Source: CAZJOD01 sp964547525 (GTDB lineage: Bacteria; Bacillota; Clostridia; JAAYHZ01). From it: DNA of 63,176 bases. Where the stretch lies: NCBI GenBank assembly GCA_964547525.1, contig CAZJOD010000003.1:1-63176 (forward strand), read 5' to 3'. The notes below the pieces were generated by a model. The model saw only the letters and a program-made list of their open reading frames with translations. It had not been told where the DNA came from and did not search any database. Shown here piece after piece: positions 8,779-17,804 of the stretch. A program made the position numbers and the translations under genes. The stretch's first letter is position 1; each line of letters begins with the position of its first letter.

Positions 8779-10443
8779 TTATACTTTTGCACCTGAATTT
8801 ATACGTGGTCTATTACACATTAAGAATCGTTCTGCGCTCCAATAAAAGTTTTCGTCTCCAATCACTTTATCCAATTCAGAGCGACGCATCATTTCCATCG
8901 CATTTCGAGGTAAACCGCAAACAGCTACATCAATTCCTTTAGCACGTAAATCTTCCACCAATTTACGTAATGTTTGCGCACATGATATGTCTATGCTCGA
9001 AACACCCCTCATAGAAAGAAGTAGAGTATCACATCCATGTACGTTATTTGCAATATTAGAAACAGCATGTGTATTTGCAAATATCATAGGACCCGTAATA
9101 TATACAACCTTTGCATTTTGATATCTCTCACGCAAAATAGGATTATCTACACCTATACGATTCATATCTACATTTTCATAATTTATTTCAATCAAAGCAA
9201 GTCGCACAACTAAGAAGATCAAACCGATTAAAACACCGATTAAAATAGCAATGGTCAGGTCGAAGATAATTGTAGCAAGCATAGTTGCTGCAAATTCAAG
9301 ACCGGCCCCCTTAAACTTATGGGTAAAGATATACTTTATAGATTCCCACTCGTTCATTTTCCAAGCAGTTACCATCAGCACTCCGGCAAGAGCGGCCAGT
9401 GGAATTTGGGATATAACCGGTGCTAGGAGAAACATAGAAATCAAAAGACCCAATGCATGAAAAATGCCGGTCAACCTGGTTTGTGCCCCTGATTTAATGG
9501 CAACACTTGTACGCGCGATTGCCGCGGTCGCAGGTATACCTCCTAAAAACGGTAATAATATATTTCCGATTCCCTGTGACACAAGCTCTTGATTGCTATT
9601 CAAACGAGTTCCTGTCATACGCTCTGCACTGGCACCACAAAGCAAGCTTTCGATCATACCCAATACTGCAATACTAATGGCAGGTGAAATCAGTGCTGTC
9701 AATACATCCGGTTTTAAGGAAGAGAGCATCAACCTGCTGTCCGGGATTAGTGTTTTAGGAATAGTTCCAACCTTTGCCACATCCAGATGCATAAAAATTG
9801 AAAACGCTGTGGCAATAAGGATACTCAATAAAGACGAAGGTACTATCTTACTCCACTTTTTTGGGAAAAAGACCATGAATAGAACAACAAATAAACCTAT
9901 ACCGACAGATGTCATATTCGGAGAGAAGCCTAACCGGCCATAACTGAATAATCTTTCAATCGCAGAACTCCCTTCGGAAACAGTATTAAAAAAATTGTCC
10001 ATTTGTCCTAATACAATAATGACGGCAATACCGGATGTAAAACCTGTGATGACCGGTGCCGGAATAAATGTGGTCAATTTACCCAGGCGCAAGATTCCTG
10101 CAATAAGCAAAATAATACCTGCAATAAAACTTGCTATAAAAACTCCCTCTATACCATACCTTGCCACAAGAGATATTAAAATTGCAGCCATAGCCCCTGT
10201 AGGGCCTGAAATCTGATAATACCCACCCGCTAAGAAACTCATGACCAGTCCCGCAATAATCGCTGTAATTAACCCCGATGCGGCACTAGCTCCACTACTG
10301 ACACCAAAAGCTAATGCAAGCGGCAAAGCGACTGCAGCAACAGTAAGTCCTGCCATAATATCCTTGGTGAGTTTTGCGCTGTTGTAGCTGTTAAATTCTT
10401 TTTTGAGTGACTCAACAAAATCACGCACCATCGAAGATTTCAT
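8779..10443 (-). CDS. SulP-family anion transporter with C-terminal STAS domain
   Basis: 554 residues. The start is the ATG at 10443, with AGAAGGA 7 nt upstream; a GTG frame from 10476 overlaps that ribosome site. The N-terminal ~430 residues are highly hydrophobic, with SulP signatures near the start (AGLTVAAVALPLALAFG, then GLITAIIAG and GPTGAMAAIL). The last ~120 residues form a STAS domain (VVYITGPMIFAN, then MRGVSSIDISC). SulP proteins carry sulfate, bicarbonate, oxalate or other anions across the membrane. Which anion is used here cannot be read from sequence. The gene has its own sigma-A type promoter just upstream. Confidence 0.9.
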   Translation of the reverse strand: MKSSMVRDFVESLKKEFNSYNSAKLTKDIMAGLTVAAVALPLALAFGVSSGASAASGLITAIIAGLVMSFLAGGYYQISGPTGAMAAILISLVARYGIEGVFIASFIAGIILLIAGILRLGKLTTFIPAPVITGFTSGIAVIIVLGQMDNFFNTVSEGSSAIERLFSYGRLGFSPNMTSVGIGLFVVLFMVFFPKKWSKIVPSSLLSILIATAFSIFMHLDVAKVGTIPKTLIPDSRLMLSSLKPDVLTALISPAISIAVLGMIESLLCGASAERMTGTRLNSNQELVSQGIGNILLPFLGGIPATAAIARTSVAIKSGAQTRLTGIFHALGLLISMFLLAPVISQIPLAALAGVLMVTAWKMNEWESIKYIFTHKFKGAGLEFAATMLATIIFDLTIAILIGVLIGLIFLVVRLALIEINYENVDMNRIGVDNPILRERYQNAKVVYITGPMIFANTHAVSNIANNVHGCDTLLLSMRGVSSIDISCAQTLRKLVEDLRAKGIDVAVCGLPRNAMEMMRRSELDKVIGDENFYWSAERFLMCNRPRINSGAKV

Positions 10444-10488
10444 ATGTATATCCTTCTCTTTTTCTGTAATTTGCACAAGGCGAAATAT

Positions 10489-10517
10489 ATCATAACAAAA
10501 TCATTATTAGTATTCAA
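10489..10517 (-). promoter_or_regulatory. Sigma-A type promoter of the SulP gene
   Basis: On the minus strand, TTGAAT (10517-10512), a 17-nt spacer and TATGAT (10494-10489) lie about 45 bp upstream of the SulP start codon. Confidence 0.65.
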
Positions 10518-10660
10518 GTGAGTGAAAAAAATTTTTTTATATCCACTTAGACCGGCCGGAACTTTAATGATTTTCGCGTAAAACTCTCATGTAGTCTAAA
10601 AATATGAATTAATATAGCCTATAAGAGAGAATTATTGTTGATGAAGGTTAAATTTGCCTT

Positions 10661-11029
10661 TTATTCTGTTATTTCATACCCTTCATTTAGTAGGATATTA
10701 ATAGCATTTTCATAGTTTTCCACTTTAGTTAATATATAATCAGTATTATATGTCGATATCGCAAATATTCCGATTTTATTTTCTGCAAGTATAGTAGAAA
10801 TTTTTGATATAACTCCTATTAGAGAAAAGTCTAAAACACCCTGAACCCTAAAAGCTTTCCATGTTTTATCAAAATTTATTGTGTTTTTTGGTATGCAATT
10901 TATACTGCATACCAGTGAAATTTCTTCATCCGTTTTTCCTATAAAATAAAAATCATCCATATAATCAATTTCTGACAAATCTTCAACTTTGCATATAGCC
11001 AATTCGTTTTTTATTTTCAATAATTCCAC
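10661..11029 (-). CDS. ACT-domain protein, probably amino-acid-binding
   Basis: 122 residues starting at GTG, with AGAGGAG 6 nt upstream. The second half reads FRVQGVLDFSLIGVISKISTILAENKIGIFAISTYNTDYILTK when split over the line of the fold, which is the beta-alpha-beta-beta pattern of ACT domains with the ligand-contact turn at the GVISKIS helix. There is no enzyme domain. The protein resembles the small stand-alone ACT proteins of Firmicutes that are thought to sense or bind amino acids. It is flanked by unrelated genes and its role is unknown. Confidence 0.75.
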   Translation of the reverse strand: MELLKIKNELAICKVEDLSEIDYMDDFYFIGKTDEEISLVCSINCIPKNTINFDKTWKAFRVQGVLDFSLIGVISKISTILAENKIGIFAISTYNTDYILTKVENYENAINILLNEGYEITE

Positions 11030-11194
11030 TATAGTTCTCCTCTAAATCCGGATATTCATAAAATTACTCTTTTTTAAGCATTATACCAAAGATATCAATA
11101 TTTTCTCCACTAAAGTCAAGTTGATATCCTTTTTTGTATAAACTGTACCAACCGCCATACGTTCTCTCATACCAAATAAAGCAAAAGACACGTT

Positions 11195-14173
11195 CTATTC
11201 AATCAGAAACAGTTTTTGTTTTTCTTCATAAGTAAGTTCTCTGCCGTTCAACTGTCTTTCTGCCTCACTAAACAGCATACCTACATCGTATGCCGGTATA
11301 ATAATAACTTTATCATCATAGATAAACAATAAATTTTCTAAAAGAGGATCTGCAGTACTAAAGTTGTTCAGGTCAGCTACCTTTTTATTAGTCTCGTTAT
11401 TCCATAAAACTGCTTTCCCAAAATTCCATGCGGTTATAAACCGGGTGTTATCCCTACTGAACAAGATAGTACGAAGCGTTCCGGGGAATCCCTCCAGCTC
11501 CATGATTAAAGATCCGGTATTTACACTATATCTTCTAATTACATAGTTTACAAGTTCAACAAAAAGAGTGTCGCCGGTGGAATCAAACAAAGCCGTTCGA
11601 GCCGGTACTCCACCAAGCGGGATGATGTTTACAACATCAAATGTATTGACATCTACTATGTCAATAGCACCTGTTTTATAGACACATGCCATTTTTTCAC
11701 CATCCGGGCTTATAGCAACATTGATCAAATCATCAGGAAGTTCATATATCAGATTCCCTGTTGCTATATCAAAAACAAATGCTTTATTTATTGTAATCAA
11801 GAGTATTCTTCGATTATCATGAAAAAATAAAATTGATTTGCTATATTGACTTATACTGGAAACTATTTCCTTATCAATCGTTGCTTGAACGGCAATACTT
11901 AAATCGGAAGTATTCAGAATAATATAACCGTCGTCTTTCAGAATACAGAGCAATGACTTATCAGCGTTGAAAAACGAATAATAAGGAGGGTAATCCCATG
12001 CTTTATACCTGACCACGTTCAGCGAATCGGCATCATAAAGTATTACACCATCCTCGTTTACCAGCAGTATGAATCGGTCATTGTTGACAAAGCCGATATT
12101 GAAAAGGATTACCTCGTTTTGCAAAGTTCCAATGAAGCTCTTACTTTCCATATCCCATACATCGGGGGTACCCCTATAAGATTTTTCCAGTGCGAGTAAC
12201 TTCTTGCCATCTGATGAGTAATAGGCATCGCAGTATGGTCGTATTGTAGGCAGAACCATTCCAAGGTTTGTGATGTGTCTGAGAATATTAACATTAACAG
12301 AATAGTCCATGGTGGCAACCAGAATATCCAAGCCTCCATCCAAACCGGCAATAGCGCCGTCCAATAAAATTCTATGATCCGGAACCTCTGCCAAATTATT
12401 TGCTTCGAGGGTATAGATGGTCCCATAGTTTGTTGACAATAGAATATGTTTGCCTACAAAGACACAGCCTGTAATCTTGTCCTCACCGGTAAAAGTACTT
12501 TTAACCTTTCTATTTCCTATATCAAGATGATTTATTGTCGTCTCATTACAATAGAGGAGATCGTTCCCATCCGGCATAAAATGTAGTAGGTTTACGGTAG
12601 TATGGCTATTTATGTTATACAGGGTTTCCATGTTTTTCAGGTCGAAAATTTCCAAGGTATTTCCTTCATGGCCACGTGAGGAAACGGCAATCAAACCGGC
12701 ATCGGACTGTGCAACAGCCTCTATATTGTAATGTACTGCCTTTAAAATGCTAACGAGATTTTTACTGTCCAAGTTAAAAACAAAAATATGTCCTTGGTCT
12801 GTTCCTGCAAACAATGTCTCACTTTCATTGTCAAATGATACAAAAGGAAAATAATTATACCCAAGTGAATCTAAATCATTATTTGAAGGGGAGAAACAAA
12901 AGAGTTCTTCTCCGTTTATGGTATCCAGAACGGTTATGGATTTACCTGCTATGGCCAGTTTGTTTTTGTCCGGACTCAGTGCCGTATCAAAATAACCTGT
13001 ATAGTGCCATAGCACCTCAAATGAATTGTTAATATCAAAACAATAGATATCATTGTTTGAGCAGACAATGATACTGTTAGCATCCCTGAAATAAATATCG
13101 GTCATAGACAGAACGGCACCATCCAGGTAGAGTTTATCGATTAACTCACCATGCTCCGCATCCCAAACATAAAGATAATAATCGGTTGCAAGGGTGATAA
13201 CTCTTTGATTATCAGGGCTTGCCAGAGCCTTTATAATATTTGACTTGTGTTTAAGAACAAGATCAGGTACAAAACAATTCTCCGTGTTATACACCATTAA
13301 CGCCCGGCTTAGCGCATACTCTCCTTCCTCCATATATGGGCGCTCGGGATTGGCAAAGTTTTTCGGCAGAGCCTCCCTAGCTACCATGATAGCCATTCTT
13401 CTATCTCCAATCTCCATCATTCGAGTTGAAACATCAGAAAGATAGAGAGATTGGCTTGTGAGGGTTTTTTGTACCTGCTCCTTCAAGAGCTCGGATTGCT
13501 TTTTTATTTGAAATGCCTGAAAAGCACTGAAGGATCCAAAGATCAAGAAGAAAAGGCAAAAGGCTATTGATACGGTAATAAATTTTTTAATGAATTGCTC
13601 CCGGTTTCTCTGTCTCAGGTCGTCGAAGCTGCAATTTAACATGGGTGCTAAAAGACGAAGCTTTTCAATTTTTAATTTTTTTTTCATACCGGGGACACCG
13701 GTATTGCGGATATCTGCAGCTAACGGTTCCAATTCTTCCGATGTTTCTGAGACAGATCCGTCAGGTCGGGTGAATTCTTTTTTTATGTATCTCAGACAAT
13801 TGGGAAAAGATTCATGGGGCTCACCTTCAATCAGCAACGTAAGTATTCTTTGGTGACCATGGAGTGATGAGAAGGTTTCTATCTCTTTTTGTACCCACTG
13901 AGACAACGGTGTTCTTGGTGAGCAGATAACAATTAGGTATTCTGAGTTTTCCAGCGCTTGACGAATATCATCGGCCAGATTAGGTGAGGTGGGAAGCTCG
14001 TCCCTGTCCCGGAAGATGCGTCCTATCTTTTTTGATCCGCCTTTTTTTCGGATGGCATTCGGAATCTTAAAGCTCTCCAGCTTTCTATGTAAGTTCTTCG
14101 CTATGCTTATATCGGGTTCAGTATGCCGATAGCTGATAAAAGCTGCATACTTCATGTCTTTTGAATCAATCAT
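11195..14173 (-). CDS. Membrane-anchored TIR-domain protein with C-terminal WD40-like beta-propeller
   Basis: 992 residues; TGAGGT lies 6 nt before the ATG. Residues ~8-130 are a TIR domain: FISYRH at 12-17, FRDRDELP at 54-61, LIVICSP at 80-86 and SQWVQKEIETF at 91-101. The Glu at 97 falls where TIR NADases keep their catalytic Glu. One hydrophobic segment spans ~198-220. A short coiled-coil-like stretch follows, then roughly 700 residues of degenerate WD40-type blades (SPDNQRVITLATDYYLYVWD; SPDGEKMACVYKTG; SRDNTRFITAWNFGKAVLW). The TIR part is predicted to be cytoplasmic and the propeller to lie across the membrane, or the reverse. Bacterial TIR proteins can cleave NAD+ in phage defence or act as scaffolds. 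No partner defence gene is adjacent, so its function stays open. Confidence 0.85.
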   Translation of the reverse strand: MIDSKDMKYAAFISYRHTEPDISIAKNLHRKLESFKIPNAIRKKGGSKKIGRIFRDRDELPTSPNLADDIRQALENSEYLIVICSPRTPLSQWVQKEIETFSSLHGHQRILTLLIEGEPHESFPNCLRYIKKEFTRPDGSVSETSEELEPLAADIRNTGVPGMKKKLKIEKLRLLAPMLNCSFDDLRQRNREQFIKKFITVSIAFCLFFLIFGSFSAFQAFQIKKQSELLKEQVQKTLTSQSLYLSDVSTRMMEIGDRRMAIMVAREALPKNFANPERPYMEEGEYALSRALMVYNTENCFVPDLVLKHKSNIIKALASPDNQRVITLATDYYLYVWDAEHGELIDKLYLDGAVLSMTDIYFRDANSIIVCSNNDIYCFDINNSFEVLWHYTGYFDTALSPDKNKLAIAGKSITVLDTINGEELFCFSPSNNDLDSLGYNYFPFVSFDNESETLFAGTDQGHIFVFNLDSKNLVSILKAVHYNIEAVAQSDAGLIAVSSRGHEGNTLEIFDLKNMETLYNINSHTTVNLLHFMPDGNDLLYCNETTINHLDIGNRKVKSTFTGEDKITGCVFVGKHILLSTNYGTIYTLEANNLAEVPDHRILLDGAIAGLDGGLDILVATMDYSVNVNILRHITNLGMVLPTIRPYCDAYYSSDGKKLLALEKSYRGTPDVWDMESKSFIGTLQNEVILFNIGFVNNDRFILLVNEDGVILYDADSLNVVRYKAWDYPPYYSFFNADKSLLCILKDDGYIILNTSDLSIAVQATIDKEIVSSISQYSKSILFFHDNRRILLITINKAFVFDIATGNLIYELPDDLINVAISPDGEKMACVYKTGAIDIVDVNTFDVVNIIPLGGVPARTALFDSTGDTLFVELVNYVIRRYSVNTGSLIMELEGFPGTLRTILFSRDNTRFITAWNFGKAVLWNNETNKKVADLNNFSTADPLLENLLFIYDDKVIIIPAYDVGMLFSEAERQLNGRELTYEEKQKLFLIE

Positions 14174-14383
14174 CCAAATACCTCAAAAATAACATTCATT
14201 TAATAATGATACCTGACTTATGTTTTTTAGTCAACAACTCCAATATTTACTATAATAACAAATCTAAAATACTTATATTTCCTTTGTTTTTTACTGTCTT
14301 CCCCCTTACCACAAAAAAGGAGGGGTGTTAATGCATCACTGAGTATGGAAACCTTATAAACAAAGTCTATAATACCGATCTGC

Positions 14384-14412
14384 TTGCATTCAAATTATTC
14401 AAATGATAAAAT
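14384..14412 (+). promoter_or_regulatory. Likely promoter of the amino acid permease operon
   Basis: TTGCAT (14384-14389), a 17-nt spacer and TAAAAT (14407-14412) lie 41 bp upstream of the GTG start at 14453. Confidence 0.5.
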
Positions 14413-14452
14413 AAAAATAAAAAGGGATGCTTTTTGATACGAGGAGGTTGTC

Positions 14453-15616
14453 GTGGACAATACTAAAAAGAAACTGACCTTTTTCGAAGCTACAAGCATA
14501 ATTACGGGCTATGGTATTGGAGGCGGTGTAATGGCGGTACCCTACCTTGCTTCACGCAATGGGGTATTCCCCGCACTACTAATCATGGCTGCAGCATTTG
14601 CCGTTAGTATATTGCTTCACTTGATGATTGCCGAGATATGCTCGGGAAAAAACGAGCCCAGACAGATATTGGAGATATTCAGGAAATACATATTTAAAGG
14701 AAAGCATGCTAATGTGCTAACGTGGTTTTTTTTCGGACTAATCCTCACAACTATGTTGGCGAATTTGGCAGCTTATGTGTCGGGAGCAGGTGAAATCCTT
14801 ACAAACTTGACCGGTATGCCACTTATGTTTTCACAGATCATTTTTTATCTCATCTCAGCCGGTATTGTGTTTTTTGGTCTAAAGGTTCTGGGAATCAGCG
14901 AAAAAATAGCTGTGCTTGGGATTGTTATTATCTTGACAGTTCTCACAATTGCCTCGTTTAATGTACCGTTTAATAACTTGCCCATGAAACCGGGTTCTCC
15001 AAATGCCGCTCTTGCCTTCTTTGGAATGATTATGTTTAGCTTTGCCGCCTTCTTTTCGGTTCCCCAGGCCGTTGAAGGTCTTCAAGGAGACACAAGAAAA
15101 ATAAAACTGTCAGTTATTTGTGGTATCGGAATCAATTTGGTTTTTATATTGGTTATCACCTTCATTTCACTTTTAGTTTCACAGGAAGTGACAGAGGTAG
15201 CCATCATAGGCTGGTCTGCAGCTGTGGGTGGTTGGGCAAATATATTGGGGTCCATTTTTATTTTACTTGCCATGGTGACTACATACTGGTCCATTTCGTT
15301 TGCTCTGGCCGTTATTGTAAAAGAAAGAATTTCTACAGGAACTCGCTTATCATGGCTGATTGCGACTCTACCTTCACTTGTGCCGGTACTGCTTGGAATG
15401 TCTGATTTCCTCGGGTTCATGCGTATGGCAGGCGGTAGTATCGCCATTTTAATTGCAGTTCTTGTGATACCTACCTACCGGGCATCGAGAAAAGCACATA
15501 TATGGGAATTTGATTACAAAATGACCTTGGGTTTGTTTGGTACAGCCCCTTTTCAGATTTTAGTCGTTATCGGTTATTTATTAATGATGGTTGGCTCGAT
15601 TATTCCACTGGAATAA
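14453..15616 (+). CDS. Aromatic amino acid permease-like transporter (HAAAP / Trp-Tyr permease family)
   Basis: 387 residues starting at GTG, with GAGGAGG 5 nt upstream. About 11 hydrophobic segments can be counted. The N-terminus ITGYGIGGGVMAVPYLASRNG matches the conserved unwound first helix of the Trp/Tyr permease family, and FSFAAFFSVPQAVEGL fits its middle region. Members bring tryptophan, tyrosine or phenylalanine, or related amino acids, into the cell with protons or sodium. It is the first gene of a plus-strand block and lies 21 nt before an amidohydrolase gene, so the two are probably co-transcribed. Substrate assignment is by family only. Confidence 0.8.
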   Translation: MDNTKKKLTFFEATSIITGYGIGGGVMAVPYLASRNGVFPALLIMAAAFAVSILLHLMIAEICSGKNEPRQILEIFRKYIFKGKHANVLTWFFFGLILTTMLANLAAYVSGAGEILTNLTGMPLMFSQIIFYLISAGIVFFGLKVLGISEKIAVLGIVIILTVLTIASFNVPFNNLPMKPGSPNAALAFFGMIMFSFAAFFSVPQAVEGLQGDTRKIKLSVICGIGINLVFILVITFISLLVSQEVTEVAIIGWSAAVGGWANILGSIFILLAMVTTYWSISFALAVIVKERISTGTRLSWLIATLPSLVPVLLGMSDFLGFMRMAGGSIAILIAVLVIPTYRASRKAHIWEFDYKMTLGLFGTAPFQILVVIGYLLMMVGSIIPLE

Positions 15617-15637
15617 TTTTTAGTGAGGTGATTAATT

Positions 15638-17302
15638 TTGGCTATTTATGATCATTTAGTAGTAAATGCCGTTATCTATTCCCTTGAACGCGAAGGCGAG
15701 TATTTCTCAGCTATGGCCATAAAAAAGGGAAGAGTGGCGGCATTGTTCAAAGATCCCCCTGAACATGGATTAAAAATCGCAAAGAAGGTCACCGATGCAA
15801 AAGGTGGAATTATTATCCCCGGATTGATAGACAGCCATTTTCATTTTATGGCGACTGCTGCTCTGCAAGAGATGGCTTTAAATATTTCAGAGGTTTGCGA
15901 CGGTATACTTGAGCCACACAACCTTGCGGGAGTCGCAGAAAAAATACGAAAATTTGCATCACGTATAAAACCGTCACTTCCCATACTCTGTTTTAACTAT
16001 ATCATTGCTTCTATCCATGAGGACAGGCTTCCAATACGCGAGGAACTCGACAATTGGTTTCCCGGACGTATTGTTATAATAATCAGCATGGATGGGCATA
16101 GCAGTGCCTATTCGGGTGAAGCCCTCAAACATATTGGCATTACAGATAATGACCACAACGGAATTTTTTCAGGAGAGGACCATGATATGAACCTTGGCCG
16201 AATCAATGACCTGGTGATAAAAAGTTTGTCTCTTCCACTTCTGATTTCAGGTGTTAGGAAGGTCGTAAATGATGCAATTCACAATGGAATTGTAGGAATA
16301 CATTGCCTTGAAGGATTTGAAGATAGCAAGCATGATATGTCACTTCGGTTCTTAAGCCGGTTTGGCGGTATTCTTCCCCTATATTTGAGACTATACATAC
16401 AATACCGTAATCCCGCTAAAGTATTACCTTTTATCAAAAAATTAACTTACCCACGTATAGGTGGTTGTAATGCATGGGAGATGGACGGTTCTATCGGTTC
16501 GAGGACGGCATCCTTTTACGAACCGTATGCAGATCAGCCTCAAAATTATGGAAAATGCTATTACTCACCTGAGGAGGTTGAGCGGTATGTATTTGCAGCT
16601 CACGAAAAGGGATTTCAGATTACTTCCCATGCAATCGGGACAAGAGGAATAGAAAACATATTATCAGCCTATGAAAAGGCACTTTTGGTAGGTAAGATAC
16701 CGGTATCATCCCATTCGGATAATAAGAAGGCCGACTATTATAACCCATATAGACACAGGATAGACCATTTTGAATTTCCGACACGAGAACAGACGGCTCG
16801 TGCCTTGCACTGCGGACTGGTAATCACCACCCAACCGGGTTATTCATGGATGGACGAGACCTTTCAAAAGGCTTATCGAAAATATCTAACACCGGAACAA
16901 TTCCACCGCCAAATTCCACTTAAGTCCATCATGGAGCAAGGTGGTATTTTATGCGGTTCATCAGACAGTCCTATCCAACACTTGAATCCCTTTATTCAAA
17001 TTCACGGAATGGTAAATTTTCCAATTCCCACAGAACGCCTGTCTGTTTTTGAAGCATTGTGTACCTATACTATCAATGGTGCTTATGCCACCTTCGAGGA
17101 ACATGATCGTGGATCTCTTAAGGTTGGCAAACAGGCCGATTTCATTATCCTTGACAAGGACCCGTTTACCATTTCCCCAAATCGTCTATCGGATCTGAAA
17201 GTCCGTGCAACATATATAAAAGGTCGGAAAATGGAGGATTTAAAAATGAGCGTAATATCGTTACTGATACGAAAGCTCTTTCTGCCTTCTCGAAAATTAT
17301 AG
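15638..17302 (+). CDS. Amidohydrolase (YtcJ-like, Amidohydro_3 family)
   Basis: 554 residues. The start is TTG with GTGAGGTG 7 nt upstream. The metal-binding HxH motif is in IDSHFHFM at about residue 68. Later metal ligands are in SHAIG and in RIDHFEF, and an Asp in CGSSDSPIQ completes the site. Near the end, GSLKVGKQADFIILDKDPF is the hallmark of the closing beta-sandwich. YtcJ-type enzymes hydrolyse amide or ring C-N bonds in diverse small molecules. The last ~20 residues are a basic, hydrophobic extension not usual in the family. Co-location with the permease suggests uptake followed by hydrolysis of an amino acid derivative (inference). Confidence 0.85.
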   Translation: MAIYDHLVVNAVIYSLEREGEYFSAMAIKKGRVAALFKDPPEHGLKIAKKVTDAKGGIIIPGLIDSHFHFMATAALQEMALNISEVCDGILEPHNLAGVAEKIRKFASRIKPSLPILCFNYIIASIHEDRLPIREELDNWFPGRIVIIISMDGHSSAYSGEALKHIGITDNDHNGIFSGEDHDMNLGRINDLVIKSLSLPLLISGVRKVVNDAIHNGIVGIHCLEGFEDSKHDMSLRFLSRFGGILPLYLRLYIQYRNPAKVLPFIKKLTYPRIGGCNAWEMDGSIGSRTASFYEPYADQPQNYGKCYYSPEEVERYVFAAHEKGFQITSHAIGTRGIENILSAYEKALLVGKIPVSSHSDNKKADYYNPYRHRIDHFEFPTREQTARALHCGLVITTQPGYSWMDETFQKAYRKYLTPEQFHRQIPLKSIMEQGGILCGSSDSPIQHLNPFIQIHGMVNFPIPTERLSVFEALCTYTINGAYATFEEHDRGSLKVGKQADFIILDKDPFTISPNRLSDLKVRATYIKGRKMEDLKMSVISLLIRKLFLPSRKL

Positions 17303-17353
17303 TATATTCTTTTACATAATTAGATGTATGTTATTAAATGGAGGAAAAAATAA

Positions 17354-17587
17354 ATGCTAAACACACATTTTTGTACATGTACAAATCATCAATGTAGATT
17401 ACATCCATGCAATCAAGATAACGGTTGTGACGGTTGCATAAAAGCGAATCTTGAAAGTGGTGATATACCGAAATGCTTCTTTGTAGCCGTATCAGAAACG
17501 GGTGCAAAAGAAGTCACTGACTTTTCTTATAATAGTTTTGCCTGCTTTGTAAAAAAGTACAATAAACAGCGGGAACAAGGTCAGTGA
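17354..17587 (+). CDS. Small cysteine-rich protein (DUF6485-like)
   Basis: 77 residues with GGAGG 9 nt before the ATG. The N-terminal half has a dense pattern of Cys and His (FCTCTNHQCRLHPCN, then GCDGCIKANLESGDIPKCFF) suited to binding one or two zinc ions or an Fe-S cluster. The arrangement recalls the small DUF6485 proteins of clostridia, a match made from memory. It follows the amidohydrolase gene by 51 nt. No function is known. Confidence 0.65.
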   Translation: MLNTHFCTCTNHQCRLHPCNQDNGCDGCIKANLESGDIPKCFFVAVSETGAKEVTDFSYNSFACFVKKYNKQREQGQ

Positions 17588-17654
17588 TATTTACAGCGAT
17601 AAGGATTACAGGTATAACTTGTTGATAAAATTGAGTGGGAAACACCCACCTCTA

Positions 17655-17718
17655 AGCATAATGTAGAAGATAAAGTGTGGTTCAATAGTACTTACAGCAT
17701 TACCATACACATTATGCT
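17655..17718 (+). other. Long-range inverted repeat in the region upstream of lipB
   Basis: AGCATAATGT (17655-17664) is perfectly complementary to ACATTATGCT (17709-17718), enclosing 44 nt that contain a partly complementary GTGTGG / CCATACAC pair. A smaller hairpin (GTGGG, loop, CCCAC near 17636-17650) precedes it, and a TATAATATAAT stretch follows at 17728-17738. It could be a structured leader RNA or an operator; no known riboswitch class was recognised. Confidence 0.35.
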
Positions 17719-17804
17719 ATTATCCGGTATAATATAATAAACTTTACAGAGAAATCAGAGTTATCAGTTTGAAATTTTGGTAACCGTTTATAATGAGGAT
17801 TTAT

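Noticed and set aside
8736..8942. Plus-strand ORF after the TTGACA/TATATT match at 8454-8481
   Set aside because: It overlaps the 3' end of the SulP gene and has no ribosome site; the promoter-like match is treated as part of the operator array.
9593..9943. 116-codon plus-strand ORF within the SulP gene
   Set aside because: Antisense shadow of a well-supported transporter; no ribosome site and no recognisable product. Other long antisense frames were rejected for the same reason.
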